Source: Mycoplasmatota bacterium (lineage in GTDB: Bacteria; Bacillota_I; Bacilli_A; Izemoplasmatales; Hujiaoplasmataceae). Taken from it: DNA of 33,032 nt. Below are positions 1 through 8,693 of this stretch, piece by piece. The stretch lies in contig JAEIOE010000024.1 of NCBI GenBank assembly GCA_016342455.1, positions 1 to 33,032 of the forward strand, given 5' to 3'. Both the position numbers and the translations under genes were made by a program. Within the stretch, counting starts at the first letter, position 1, and every line of letters begins with the position of its first letter. The notes under the pieces are model-generated. The model was not told the origin of the DNA, did no database searches, and was given only the letters and a program-made list of their open reading frames with translations.

Positions 1-90
1 CCTTTTTGTGTTTTTTGTTTTATGTAGTCAAATGTTTGATTTGATGTTTAATATATGTTCAAAGTGTCAAACTTGGGGTATATCAAGAAT

Positions 91-135
91 ACAAATAAAA
101 CACCGCGAATCTAATCGTGGTGTTTTTTTGTTTTA
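91..135 (-). terminator. Bidirectional intrinsic terminator
   Basis: A 10-bp stem at 99-108 and 115-124 (one G-U/A-C position) closes a 6-base loop. It has a T-run on the plus side (123-129) and a T-rich tract on the minus side. It sits just after the stop at 144 of the minus-strand membrane protein gene. It could also end a plus-strand transcript entering from the left. Bases 1-90 hold no feature I can support. Confidence 0.75.
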
Positions 136-143
136 AAAATTAT

Positions 144-1196
144 TTATTTATCCAATTCTTCTAATTCAGAAATTAACTCTGATTTTTTCATTTTGTAATA
201 TCCAGCAACGCCTTTTTCTCTACAAATATCTCTAAGTTCAGCTACGCTTAAACTAGATAAATCTTTTGCATCTTTTTTAACAACTTCATCTTCAAATAAT
301 TCTGTATCTAAAGTTTGCTCTTCAATTACTTCTACTTCATCAAGTTGATCTATTTGTAATGGTTCTTCTACAATTTCAACATCTTGAGGTTCAGAACTTG
401 CTTCTGCAAATACGTAATCTTCTACAGCTACAGAACCTTTAAACATCGCTTTTGATCTTATTGCAGTATGATGGTTTTTACCATTTGCAATTACTCTAGC
501 AAAACATTTATCCATTTCTTCTATGTTACCTACAGCTTTATAGTATAAAGCCATTCTGTAATTATAAACTAATCTAGTAGAAATATATCCATCTTCTCTC
601 GAAAAGTTTCTTTCAATTACTTCTCGATATCCTTCTGGATTCGTTTCTAAATTTTTCATCGCTAAAAGAATTTCTTGATAACTACTAGCAAAAGCAAAAT
701 ACTTCTTATTTATTCTAAGTTTCGCTGTTTCAATTCTTTCTAAGGCAATATCAAAATTTTCCATATCATTTAGTTCATAAGCTGCATAAGCAGTAAAAGC
801 ATGAATTAAAATATGATACACTTGATTCACTTTGTTCAGCTTAACCAAGTTTAACGTTTTGATTGCTTCATCATACATTGAATTGTAATAGTAACCCATA
901 CCTAAATAGATTCCTAATAATTGTTCTACTTGTTCTGTTGGAGCATTTTCATATTGCTCTTTAGCTAAAGATAATGCATTTTCAACATCTAAGTCATAGT
1001 CCACTAGCATATTAAACTTAGTTGAAAATCTTTGAAGTGGTGTAGTTATTTTATATCTGATATAGATATACCCCACCGATACTGCAACAAAAGCCCATAT
1101 CAAATATTGATTAAACCATATTGATATCGCTACGATTGCCGCTATTGCTGCAATTCCAAATACTATTAATGTCATTCTGTATTGTTTCTTATTCAT
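144..1196 (-). CDS. Membrane-anchored TPR-like protein with Rho_N/SAP-like C-terminal domain
   Basis: A 350-residue protein of unknown function. Two hydrophobic segments (about residues 9-27 and 31-47) anchor the N-terminus. Residues 65-260 are helical with TPR-like character (for example YLGMGYYYNSMYDEAIKTL). A strongly acidic linker follows (about 265-308). The last 40 residues (SLSVAELRDICREKG..., then KMKKSELISELEEL) resemble the small helical Rho_N/SAP fold, usually found in nucleic-acid-binding proteins. The start has a strong SD (GGGGAGG) inside the end of the upstream gene, one base from its stop, so translation is probably coupled. The domain calls come from sequence pattern; the function is unknown. 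An inside-facing scaffold that touches nucleic acid is possible but unproven. Confidence 0.75.
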   Translation of the reverse strand: MNKKQYRMTLIVFGIAAIAAIVAISIWFNQYLIWAFVAVSVGYIYIRYKITTPLQRFSTKFNMLVDYDLDVENALSLAKEQYENAPTEQVEQLLGIYLGMGYYYNSMYDEAIKTLNLVKLNKVNQVYHILIHAFTAYAAYELNDMENFDIALERIETAKLRINKKYFAFASSYQEILLAMKNLETNPEGYREVIERNFSREDGYISTRLVYNYRMALYYKAVGNIEEMDKCFARVIANGKNHHTAIRSKAMFKGSVAVEDYVFAEASSEPQDVEIVEEPLQIDQLDEVEVIEEQTLDTELFEDEVVKKDAKDLSSLSVAELRDICREKGVAGYYKMKKSELISELEELDK

Positions 1197-1197
1197 A

Positions 1198-1779
1198 TTA
1201 TATATCCTCCCCTATAACGAATTCGCTTTCCGAATACAAGTTAATTTCTAATGTTTCTGCTATATCCACAAAAATATCAATAATACTGTGGAAATTTAAT
1301 TTACTCACATCTATAATTTTGTGAACTTCACTATCAATATATAAATTGATAGTATCAGGCACCGCTTGCAAAGTGTCCATAATATTTTCTAAGTAATCTG
1401 TTAATTCATTGATCTTTTCTTCATTTAGTTTTAATTTGTTTTCTTTGATTTCATACCTGAGATCTTCTAGATATAGAATATATCCAATAACCATATCATA
1501 CTTCAAAAAAGCATGAAAATCTTTTTTAAATACTTTTTCTAAATAAATCTTACATACATCGACTTGAGAATGAAAATATTCTAATCCTACTTGAAATATT
1601 TTTACAATATCATCATTGAATTCTAAACCATTTTCTTCTGATTCGCTACTAAAAAAGTTTAAAACTTCATATAAAGGCATGATTCTTGTATACAATGATG
1701 AATCATGATTCTTTAAATGTAAGATAAAATTTTGATTCTCTTTCAACCAAGAATTATATTCTTTCACAATTTTTTCCAT
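1198..1779 (-). CDS. Hypothetical helical cytoplasmic protein
   Basis: A 193-residue protein I do not recognise. It has no signal peptide or membrane segment. The sequence is predicted mostly alpha-helical, with alternating charged and hydrophobic residues, and is acidic overall. The start is ATG with a TGAGGT Shine-Dalgarno at 1785-1790. It is the first gene of a two-gene unit with the membrane TPR-like protein downstream (1-bp gap), so the two products may work together. A TATAAT at 1796-1801, just after the aldolase terminator, is the probable promoter of the pair. No conserved catalytic motif is visible. Confidence 0.7.
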   Translation of the reverse strand: MEKIVKEYNSWLKENQNFILHLKNHDSSLYTRIMPLYEVLNFFSSESEENGLEFNDDIVKIFQVGLEYFHSQVDVCKIYLEKVFKKDFHAFLKYDMVIGYILYLEDLRYEIKENKLKLNEEKINELTDYLENIMDTLQAVPDTINLYIDSEVHKIIDVSKLNFHSIIDIFVDIAETLEINLYSESEFVIGEDI

Positions 1780-1795
1780 AATTTACCTCATGAAT

Positions 1796-1801
1796 ATTAT
1801 A
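1796..1801 (-). promoter_or_regulatory. Probable -10 element for the 1779-144 two-gene unit
   Basis: A perfect TATAAT on the minus strand lies 17 bases upstream of the start at 1779. No good -35 is visible; its place is taken by the arm of the aldolase terminator hairpin, so promoter and terminator are packed together. Confidence 0.45.
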
Positions 1802-1815
1802 CAACATTAAAAAAG

Positions 1816-1842
1816 AAAAACCACGATAAATATGTGGTTTTT
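1816..1842 (-). terminator. Intrinsic terminator after aldolase
   Basis: A 9-bp stem (1816-1824 with 1834-1842) with a 9-base loop is followed on the minus strand by a T-rich tract. It lies 18 bases after the aldolase stop. Confidence 0.75.
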
Positions 1843-1859
1843 ATATGATTTTTTTTTGA

Positions 1860-2726
1860 TTATCCTTTGTTAATAGAACCAAATATTTCCATTTTTTCTT
1901 TAACAGAGTCCTTAATAGCTTGACATCCAGGGGCTAATAGTTTTCTTGGATCGAATCCTTTTCCAACTAAATCCTTACCTTCTTCAATATATTTTCTTAC
2001 TGCTGCTGCAAATACTAATTGACATTCTGTGTTAACATTGATTTTTGAAACACCCATACCAATAGCTTTTTGAATCATTTCAGTAGGAATACCTGTTCCC
2101 CCATGTAATACTAATGGAGTATCTCCAGATATTTCATTAACTGCTGATAAAACTTCAAAGTTTAATCCAGCCCAGTTTGCAGGGTATTTACCATGAATAT
2201 TACCAATACCTGCAGCTAAGAAATCAACTCCAAGATCGTTAATCATTTTACATTCAAGTGGATCAGCAACTTCTCCGCCACCAATTACACCATCTTCTTC
2301 TCCACCAATAGCTCCAACTTCGGCTTCTAGTGAAATTCCTAATTTTTTTGTTTTAGCAACTAATTCTTTTGTTAATTTGATATTTTCATCAATTGGATAA
2401 TGTGAACCATCAAACATAATTGATGAGAATCCAGCTTCGATAGCTTTTAATGATCCTTCATAAGTTCCGTGGTCTAAGTGTAATGCTACAGGAACTGTAA
2501 TACCTAAAGTCTCAACCATAGCTTTCACCATGTCTGCTACTACTTTGAATCCCGTCATATATTTTGCTGCACCTTCAGATACACCTAAAATAACAGGTGA
2601 ATTTAATTCTTGTGCTGTTTGTAATACCGCTTTAGTCCATTCTAAATTGTTAATATTGAATTGCCCTACTGCATAACCATTTTGGTACGCTTTATCAAGC
2701 ATTACTTTTGCGCTAACTAGTGCCAT
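1860..2726 (-). CDS. fba: Class II fructose-bisphosphate aldolase
   Basis: Zinc-dependent aldolase that reversibly splits fructose 1,6-bisphosphate into dihydroxyacetone phosphate and glyceraldehyde 3-phosphate in glycolysis. The 288-residue length is normal for the Gram-positive type. Visible class II features are HLDHG (H83, D85, H86), the EAEVGAIGG segment (E134, E136), the glycine-rich loop GGGEVADP, H178 in GNIHGKYP, and the phosphate-binding LHGGTGIP (H208-G210). The start ATG has AAGGAGG at good spacing. The gene stands alone, with a near-consensus promoter at 2758-2786 and a terminator right after the stop. A related aldolase (tagatose-bisphosphate) is possible from sequence alone, but the Fba family pattern fits best. 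Confidence 0.95.
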   Translation of the reverse strand: MALVSAKVMLDKAYQNGYAVGQFNINNLEWTKAVLQTAQELNSPVILGVSEGAAKYMTGFKVVADMVKAMVETLGITVPVALHLDHGTYEGSLKAIEAGFSSIMFDGSHYPIDENIKLTKELVAKTKKLGISLEAEVGAIGGEEDGVIGGGEVADPLECKMINDLGVDFLAAGIGNIHGKYPANWAGLNFEVLSAVNEISGDTPLVLHGGTGIPTEMIQKAIGMGVSKINVNTECQLVFAAAVRKYIEEGKDLVGKGFDPRKLLAPGCQAIKDSVKEKMEIFGSINKG

Positions 2727-2757
2727 AGTAAATCCTCCTTATTCTTATTCCTCTATA

Positions 2758-2786
2758 ATTATACATTTATCTATATTAAATGTAAA
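2758..2786 (-). promoter_or_regulatory. Promoter of fba
   Basis: On the minus strand TTTACA (2781-2786) and TATAAT (2758-2763) are separated by 17 bases, a near-perfect sigma-A type promoter 31 bases upstream of the start codon. It lies between the carrier gene stop and fba, so fba does not depend on read-through. Confidence 0.8.
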
Positions 2787-2798
2787 GTTTTTTACTCG

Positions 2799-4232
2799 CT
2801 AATAACCAATATAAAATGCTAGTACTAATAGTGCTATTGTTAACAATAATGTTATTAGTTGTAATTTGTATGTCCACTTGAACCATTTACCGTAGCTAAC
2901 ATTAGCAATACTTAAGCCAATTAGTAAAACTCCATTAGTTGGAAAGATAACATTTGTGTAGCCATCTCCAAAAACAAAAGCTAGAATAGATAGTTCTTTT
3001 GATATGCCTATTAGCCCCACTAAAGGAATCAAAATCGGCATTATCAAGAATGCTTTAGCAGAAGCGGAACCAATGAAAAATTGGATAAATAATATCATTA
3101 AATAAATTCCTATAACAGCTAGAACTAAAGGTTTATCAATAAAGAATGTTTCTAGATAATATAAAATACTATCCATTATATTACCTTCTGAGATTATGTG
3201 TTTAACTGAAGTGGCCAAAATAATTAATAAAGCTGCTGGCAAAACACTTAAAATCCCTTTTAAGAATGTCTTAGAAACAAATTTGATATCCTTACTTACA
3301 AGATAACCTGATATAAATCCTCCGATTAAAAATGTAGCTGCCATTAGCGGTATTGTAGGAATCTCAATTCCTGCAAGCAATTGTAATAAACTAGCTCCAA
3401 CTATAACGACAATTAATATTACAAAAACTGTAGTATAAACCTTAAATATTTGATCTTCGTTGTCCACTTTAATAGTAGTGTCTATTTCAAAATCTTTATT
3501 CTTCTTTAAATCTTCTTCATATGTTAATGATTTTTTAGGATCAACTTCTAATTTTTTAGCATACCAAACTAAGAAAGATGATACTAAAAGATACATAATA
3601 ATAAAGACTCCTAACCTATATAAAACTCCTGAAAGAATATTGATTCCAGCAATTTCAGATGCAATTCCAACTGAAAATGGATTTGTGATTGCACTAGCAA
3701 AACCAAAGCCAGCAGCTAAAAGCGTCATTCCTAAAGCCAATAACGTATCATAGCCTAAAGAAAGAGATAATAAAATCATAATTGGAAGTAACGCTACAGA
3801 TTCTTCAAAAACTCCAAAAAATGCTCCAAACACCATGAAGATTAACACAATTAATCTAATCAGTATGTATTTCCTGTTTTGAAAGCGTAAGATTAGTTTT
3901 TTTATGATAACTGTTATTCCATTTGTTTTTTCCATAACCGTAAAGAATCCCCCAAGTACAAAAAGAAAAATACAAATCATAATAACTACAAATCCATCAG
4001 AACTTCCAAATATTTCTATTGGTGCAGTGAATAACTTATATATCGCTAATTTCCCTCCACTCAGAAACTCAAAAGATCCTGGAATAACATTTCCTGTAGT
4101 ATCTCTTAAATAAGCTCCTTGGGGAATTAAATAAGTAAGAATAAAAGCGACAACCATTAAAGATAATAAAATAATTAAAACACTAAAAAAACTCTTCTTA
4201 CTAATATTAATTAAATTCTTATTTTCATTCAT
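2799..4232 (-). CDS. YfcC/DcuC-family membrane carrier
   Basis: A 477-residue polytopic membrane protein with about 12 hydrophobic segments and the signature of the YfcC branch of the C4-dicarboxylate anaerobic carrier family (GMTLLAAGFGFASAITNPFS; later FGDGYTNVIFPTNGVLL). Family members move dicarboxylates, amino acids or peptides, or short-chain organic anions; the substrate here cannot be read from sequence. A hydrophilic charged loop (about residues 225-255) splits the protein into halves, as in the family. The start ATG follows AGAGGTAA. It lies alone between the tldE terminator and the fba promoter. The stop is TAG. Confidence 0.85.
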   Translation of the reverse strand: MNENKNLINISKKSFFSVLIILLSLMVVAFILTYLIPQGAYLRDTTGNVIPGSFEFLSGGKLAIYKLFTAPIEIFGSSDGFVVIMICIFLFVLGGFFTVMEKTNGITVIIKKLILRFQNRKYILIRLIVLIFMVFGAFFGVFEESVALLPIMILLSLSLGYDTLLALGMTLLAAGFGFASAITNPFSVGIASEIAGINILSGVLYRLGVFIIMYLLVSSFLVWYAKKLEVDPKKSLTYEEDLKKNKDFEIDTTIKVDNEDQIFKVYTTVFVILIVVIVGASLLQLLAGIEIPTIPLMAATFLIGGFISGYLVSKDIKFVSKTFLKGILSVLPAALLIILATSVKHIISEGNIMDSILYYLETFFIDKPLVLAVIGIYLMILFIQFFIGSASAKAFLIMPILIPLVGLIGISKELSILAFVFGDGYTNVIFPTNGVLLIGLSIANVSYGKWFKWTYKLQLITLLLTIALLVLAFYIGY

Positions 4233-4305
4233 AGAAATTACCTCTTACATAATATGATAACATAAAAAATAATGAATATATATACATCAAAAAGAAAAGA
4301 AAAAA

Positions 4306-4330
4306 AAAGGAATACACGAGGTATTCCTTT
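4306..4330 (-). terminator. Intrinsic terminator after tldE
   Basis: A perfect 10-bp stem (4306-4315 with 4321-4330) and 5-base loop is followed on the minus strand by a run of T. It lies 12 bases after the tldE stop and ends the tldD-tldE unit. Confidence 0.85.
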
Positions 4331-4342
4331 ATGTTATAAAAT

Positions 4343-5659
4343 TTAGTTTCCTGAAACAGGCATTGATTTAACTTTAATATATGGAGCGGTAATTCCATAA
4401 TAAGTCATTTTTGATTCACTACCCACTAATACAACATCTTTTAGCATTTGAATAAAGTTACCAGCAACAGTAATTAAAGCAACAGGTGCCCCAATTTTAC
4501 CATCATTGATTTGATATCCGGCAGCTTGTAATGAGAAATCACCACTAACAGGATTAGCTCCTGCGTGAGCTCCTTGAACATTAGTAATTAATAATCCTTT
4601 TTTACATGATTGAATCATTTCTTCTTTTGGCGTTACTCCAGATTCTATTTTCATATTTACTGAAGAAATTCCGCCACCAAATCCGTTACCAGTAGATTCA
4701 ATACCATCTACTTTAGCAGATACTAAGTTGTGAAGGTAAGTTTTCAATACACCTTTTTCAATTAAATATTTAAATTTTGTAGCTACACCTTCATCATCAA
4801 ATGAACGGCTACTAGCAGATTTTTTCATGAAAGGGTCGTCTACTACATTGATTAAACTAGATCCTACTGCTGTTCCTAGTTTTCCTTTTAGTAAAGAAAT
4901 ACCTTTTTGAACAGATCTTCCAGAAAATAACCCTTGGAAAGCTGAGAATAATGTAGCTAATGCTAAACCAGTAAATACTATTTCGTAATTTCCTGAGTCC
5001 ACAGGTTTTGCTCCTAAAGAATTTAGTGCATCTGTAGCAATTTCTTGAACCATTTCATCAATTTTATAGTCTTTAAAATCATTTGTTATTTGAACATCAA
5101 ATCCAACTCTTTGGTCTTCTCCATCATTAACAATAACTTCAGCCACAATATAACTTGCATTCGCTTTATTAAATAGTTTCAATCCTTTAGAGTTTTCTAA
5201 TAAAACACTATTTGTTGTTTCTGTATAACTAGTTTCTACATTCTTAACTTTTTCATCAAACGCATGAAATTTTGTATCTAATTCTTTCAATGTTTCAATT
5301 TTTTTAGCAACATCTAAGTTTGTTAATTCTTCATTATAAATGTCATCTAATTCTTTATACTCTTTATCGCCTTCATAGATAATCCCATCTTCTAATGAGT
5401 CGATTACTTTTGCGCTTGAAATAATGGTATCTACGATTTCATCAATTAGACTATCTTCTAGAACTTCTGTTCTATAAACACCCATTTTACCATTAAAAAT
5501 ACCTTTAACAGTTAAACTTGAGCTATCGGCTATTTCATATTTATCGACGTCGCCTTCAAATATTTGAACACTTAAGTTTGTAGTATTAGAAAAGTATACT
5601 TGAATATCTTGAATACCTTTTGCTTTTGCTACCGCAAATAATTTTTTAGTATCAATCAT
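4343..5659 (-). CDS. tldE: TldE/PmbA-type metalloprotease subunit
   Basis: A 438-residue non-catalytic partner of TldD. In characterised systems the TldD-TldE heterodimer is a zinc peptidase that trims unfolded peptides and matures some ribosomally made peptides such as microcin B17. This copy lacks an HExxxH motif, as expected for TldE. It carries the conserved family core, including SGDFSLQAAGYQINDGKIG near the C-terminus and the GNGFGGGISSVNMKIESG region. I chose the ATG at 5659 because GAGAGGTG lies 6 bases upstream and it follows the tldD stop by one base. A TTG start 24 bases further up would overlap tldD and has no better SD. Transcribed with tldD; a terminator follows. Confidence 0.9.
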   Translation of the reverse strand: MIDTKKLFAVAKAKGIQDIQVYFSNTTNLSVQIFEGDVDKYEIADSSSLTVKGIFNGKMGVYRTEVLEDSLIDEIVDTIISSAKVIDSLEDGIIYEGDKEYKELDDIYNEELTNLDVAKKIETLKELDTKFHAFDEKVKNVETSYTETTNSVLLENSKGLKLFNKANASYIVAEVIVNDGEDQRVGFDVQITNDFKDYKIDEMVQEIATDALNSLGAKPVDSGNYEIVFTGLALATLFSAFQGLFSGRSVQKGISLLKGKLGTAVGSSLINVVDDPFMKKSASSRSFDDEGVATKFKYLIEKGVLKTYLHNLVSAKVDGIESTGNGFGGGISSVNMKIESGVTPKEEMIQSCKKGLLITNVQGAHAGANPVSGDFSLQAAGYQINDGKIGAPVALITVAGNFIQMLKDVVLVGSESKMTYYGITAPYIKVKSMPVSGN

Positions 5660-5660
5660 C

Positions 5661-7058
5661 TTAGGCACCTCTCTTTCCACCAACAGTCACATCTATGACT
5701 CTTAGTGTTGGTTGTCCAACATCTGCAGGAATTGATCCAGAAACAGATCCACACATTCCTCTACCACAATCTAAATTATCAGCGACCATATCTATTTTAT
5801 TTAAGATATTTCCGCCATTACCTACGATTGAAGCTCCTCTAACTGGTTCAGCAATTTTACCGTCTCTAATCATGTAACCTTCCATTACAGCAAAGTTGAA
5901 GTCTCCGTTACCAGGATTAACAGATCCGCCGCCAAGTTTTCTAGCAAATAAACCATATTTAGTAGCAGCAATTATTTCTTCGAATTTAGATTTCCCATTG
6001 TCAATATATGTATTACTCATTCTTGAAGTTGGGGCGTATTTATAACTTTCTCTTCTCGAAGAACCTGTTGGTTCAGATTTCATTCTTCTACCATTGATTT
6101 TATCAATCATATATGATTTCAAAATACCATCTTTAATTAATACTCTTCTTTGTTGAGGATAACCTTCATCATCATAATTAGCTGATCCCCAAGCGTTTTC
6201 TATTGTTCCATCATCTATCGCCGTAACTACATCTGAAGCTACTTTTTTTCCCATTTTACCACAGAATACTGAACTGTCCTTAGCTACTGCTGTAGCTTCT
6301 AATGGATGTCCACAGGCTTCATGGAAAATAACTCCTCCAAATGCATTGTGAATGACAACTGGCATCACTCCGCTAGGACATTCTTCTGCGTTTAACATAG
6401 TAACAGCAATTCTAGCTGCTTCTCTACCTTGTTCTGCAACATCAATATCATTAAAGAAATACTCATAACCTTTTCCAGAACCTGGTCCATTTCCTCCAGT
6501 TTGCATAATACCTTCTTTATTCATAGCAACAGCATTAATATAGATTCTTACTCTTGTTCTATTTTCAGTAACGAATCTACCTTCTGAATTAGCAATCAAC
6601 ACATCTTGAGAACTGTCTAATAAATGTATCATTACTTGTGAAATGGCTTCATCATATTCATCTGTAGCTTTGTATGCTTTTTTAATCAAAGCAACTTTTT
6701 CTTCTAAAGTAACGTCAGTTGGTTTAATTTCTACCTTGTGTAAGTCACCAACTTCTAATTCCATAAGTGGTGTTCTTTTTGTTAATACCTCATCATTAAA
6801 TGATTTTGATAAGTCGTCAGCTAATTTTAATAAATCTTCTGGGTTATTATTATTCGTATAACCATAAACAACCTGGAATTTTTTTGCAAGTCTAATTCCA
6901 ACTCCAAACGATTTATTACTATTCACTTTTTCTAATCTCCCTGAAAGTGATTGTAATGCTGATGAGTTTTTGCTTTCAACAAAAACTTCAGCAAAATCTG
7001 CACCGCGTGATAATCCTGCATCTAACAGATTTTCAATCAATTTTTTTTCTAATAACAT
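5661..7058 (-). CDS. tldD: TldD zinc metalloprotease (catalytic subunit)
   Basis: The 465-residue catalytic subunit of the TldD-TldE peptidase. The zinc site is visible as HEACGH (H246, E247, H251), with a cysteine ligand candidate in GRGMCGS (C436) near the conserved PADVGQPTLRV end. Length and motif order match the family. It works in the cytoplasm with TldE, encoded one base downstream. No obvious peptide-precursor gene is next to it in this window, so a general peptide-degrading role is as likely as bacteriocin maturation. The start ATG has AGGAGGAGA in front. A candidate promoter lies at 7080-7107. Confidence 0.93.
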   Translation of the reverse strand: MLLEKKLIENLLDAGLSRGADFAEVFVESKNSSALQSLSGRLEKVNSNKSFGVGIRLAKKFQVVYGYTNNNNPEDLLKLADDLSKSFNDEVLTKRTPLMELEVGDLHKVEIKPTDVTLEEKVALIKKAYKATDEYDEAISQVMIHLLDSSQDVLIANSEGRFVTENRTRVRIYINAVAMNKEGIMQTGGNGPGSGKGYEYFFNDIDVAEQGREAARIAVTMLNAEECPSGVMPVVIHNAFGGVIFHEACGHPLEATAVAKDSSVFCGKMGKKVASDVVTAIDDGTIENAWGSANYDDEGYPQQRRVLIKDGILKSYMIDKINGRRMKSEPTGSSRRESYKYAPTSRMSNTYIDNGKSKFEEIIAATKYGLFARKLGGGSVNPGNGDFNFAVMEGYMIRDGKIAEPVRGASIVGNGGNILNKIDMVADNLDCGRGMCGSVSGSIPADVGQPTLRVIDVTVGGKRGA

Positions 7059-7079
7059 ATGTCTCCTCCTTAAATACTT

Positions 7080-7107
7080 TGTATAATAAATTTTATCATA
7101 ATATCAA
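7080..7107 (-). promoter_or_regulatory. Candidate tldD promoter
   Basis: TTGATA (7102-7107) and TATACA (7080-7085) on the minus strand are 16 bases apart, upstream of the tldD SD. The region is very AT-rich, so other pairings are possible. Confidence 0.5.
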
Positions 7108-7126
7108 ACAATTTTAAAGTAAAAGA

Positions 7127-7150
7127 GAGCGACTCCTTTTAAAGTCGCTC
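7127..7150 (-). terminator. Intrinsic terminator after M32 carboxypeptidase
   Basis: A perfect 8-bp GC-containing stem (7127-7134 with 7143-7150) and 8-base loop lies 10 bases after the stop of the carboxypeptidase. The minus-side U-tract is imperfect (TCTTTTACTTT). Confidence 0.7.
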
Positions 7151-7159
7151 ATTTTTATG

Positions 7160-8650
7160 CTATAAATACAATTTTGAGTATTTTTCCATCAAGAATTGCA
7201 CATAATACTTCGCATTAAATTCTTCGCCAGTAACATCTTCCAAAATTTCTTTTGGAGTTTTACTAGAACCAAATTTATGAATTCTTTCTTTTAGCCACTC
7301 ATTTACTTTCTCTAATTCATTATTTTTAATGATTTCATCTAAATCTAAATCTTTAATCATTGTGTAATAAATTTGAGCTGAGTATGCTGAACCTAAAGCG
7401 TATGTAGGGAAGTAACCTATCATACCACCACTCCAGTGTACGTCCTGTAATACTCCATCACTATCATTTTCTGGTCTAATACCTAAATATTGTTCCATTA
7501 AATCGTTCCAAAGTTCTGGTAATTCATCAACAGATACTTCACCAGCCATTATTTTTCTTTCAATATCGTATCTTAGCATGATATGTAATGGATAGGTTAA
7601 CTCATCGGCTTCTACTCTAATTAATGAAGCTTCTACAAAGTTAACTGCCCTATACATATCGTTCGCTGTTAAACCAACTGATTGCTCAGGAAATAGTTCT
7701 TTGAATTTATCAAAGTGAGTTTCCCAAAATGCTTCACTTCTACCAACAGTGTTTTCATAGAATCTAGATTGAGATTCGTGAATACCCATTGAAGTTCCAC
7801 CATTTAATAATGTATCATCAAATTCCGTTGATATTTGTTGTTCGTATGTTGCGTGACCTAATTCATGAATAGCTGCAAAAATGCTTGAGAATACGTAGTT
7901 TTCTAAATATCTTGTCGTGAATCTTACATCTTCAGGGGATGTATTCCAAGTAAATGGATGAACAGATTTTTTCATCAAACCACGATTTCTATTAAATTTC
8001 ATTACATCTATTAAATAGTCACAAAATTCCTCTTGTTTTTTAGGGTCATATGAATCATTTATAAATTTTTTATAATCATTTTTTGCTACTTTTAAAACTT
8101 TTTTAACAAAAGGCACTAAGTCTTTTTTTAATACAGTGAAAAATTCATCATATTCTTTTGTTGACATTCCTTCTTCAAAATCATCTAGTAAAGTATTATA
8201 AGGATCTTGATCTGGAGCATAATATAATGCGAATTTCTTCGTAAAATCAATAATTTGCTTAAGATTTTCTTTATATGAATTGTAATCATTATTTTTCTTA
8301 GCGTCTTCCCAAACTAGTTGAGACATTTGAATTAATTGCATAAATTCAACATACTCTTCTTCTGGAATGTTGATTATCTTATCTAAACTTTTTTTTGCTT
8401 TTTTAACTTCTCTTTGTAAATGGTCATCTAGTTCACTTAGATTATCGTATAACTCGTTGACAACTTCGATAGTTTCTTTAGCTGTTTCAATAGCAAATAA
8501 TTCTTTAGATAGAATACCCATCATCTCTGATCTTCTTTTAAAAGATTCTCTAGGGGCTTCAGTATTAGAATCCCAACCAACAATTGAAAAAACATAGTTA
8601 TAAGCTTTTATCTTCTTTAGAATTTCTCTGAACTTTTGTTCTAATTGCAT
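7160..8650 (-). CDS. M32-family metallocarboxypeptidase (Taq type)
   Basis: A 496-residue cytoplasmic zinc carboxypeptidase that removes C-terminal residues from peptides. All M32 signatures are present in order: HPFTWNT, the zinc motif HELGH (H262, E263, H266), HESQSRF carrying the third ligand Glu, LRYDIE, GVLQDVHW and GYFPTYALG. Length is normal. I start at ATG 8650, which has GAGGTG about 6 bases upstream; a GTG three codons earlier overlaps that SD and is less likely. The gene lies 43 bases downstream of the DUF4097-type gene with no terminator between, so part of its transcription may come from the padR unit. A TATAAT at 8671-8676 could give its own start. Confidence 0.92.
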   Translation of the reverse strand: MQLEQKFREILKKIKAYNYVFSIVGWDSNTEAPRESFKRRSEMMGILSKELFAIETAKETIEVVNELYDNLSELDDHLQREVKKAKKSLDKIINIPEEEYVEFMQLIQMSQLVWEDAKKNNDYNSYKENLKQIIDFTKKFALYYAPDQDPYNTLLDDFEEGMSTKEYDEFFTVLKKDLVPFVKKVLKVAKNDYKKFINDSYDPKKQEEFCDYLIDVMKFNRNRGLMKKSVHPFTWNTSPEDVRFTTRYLENYVFSSIFAAIHELGHATYEQQISTEFDDTLLNGGTSMGIHESQSRFYENTVGRSEAFWETHFDKFKELFPEQSVGLTANDMYRAVNFVEASLIRVEADELTYPLHIMLRYDIERKIMAGEVSVDELPELWNDLMEQYLGIRPENDSDGVLQDVHWSGGMIGYFPTYALGSAYSAQIYYTMIKDLDLDEIIKNNELEKVNEWLKERIHKFGSSKTPKEILEDVTGEEFNAKYYVQFLMEKYSKLYL

Positions 8651-8670
8651 TTCTCTCACCTCTTGTTTAT

Positions 8671-8676
8671 ATTATA
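8671..8676 (-). promoter_or_regulatory. Candidate -10 for the carboxypeptidase gene
   Basis: TATAAT on the minus strand 20 bases above the start codon, just after the stop of the upstream gene. No convincing -35 is seen. Confidence 0.35.
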
Positions 8677-8693
8677 CACCAAAAAGGATACAA

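Noticed and set aside
2-136. Plus-strand open frame through the left edge.
   Set aside because: Low-complexity, no recognisable residues, and it runs through the terminator hairpin; it is probably non-coding.
5660-5683. TTG start extending tldE upstream by 8 codons.
   Set aside because: It overlaps tldD, and the ATG at 5659 has a well-placed GAGAGGTG.
5661-7058. TldD/TldE as part of a peptide-antibiotic maturation cluster.
   Set aside because: No small precursor gene, modification enzyme or dedicated exporter is nearby.
8651-8659. GTG start three codons before the carboxypeptidase ATG.
   Set aside because: It sits on the SD that serves the ATG at 8650.
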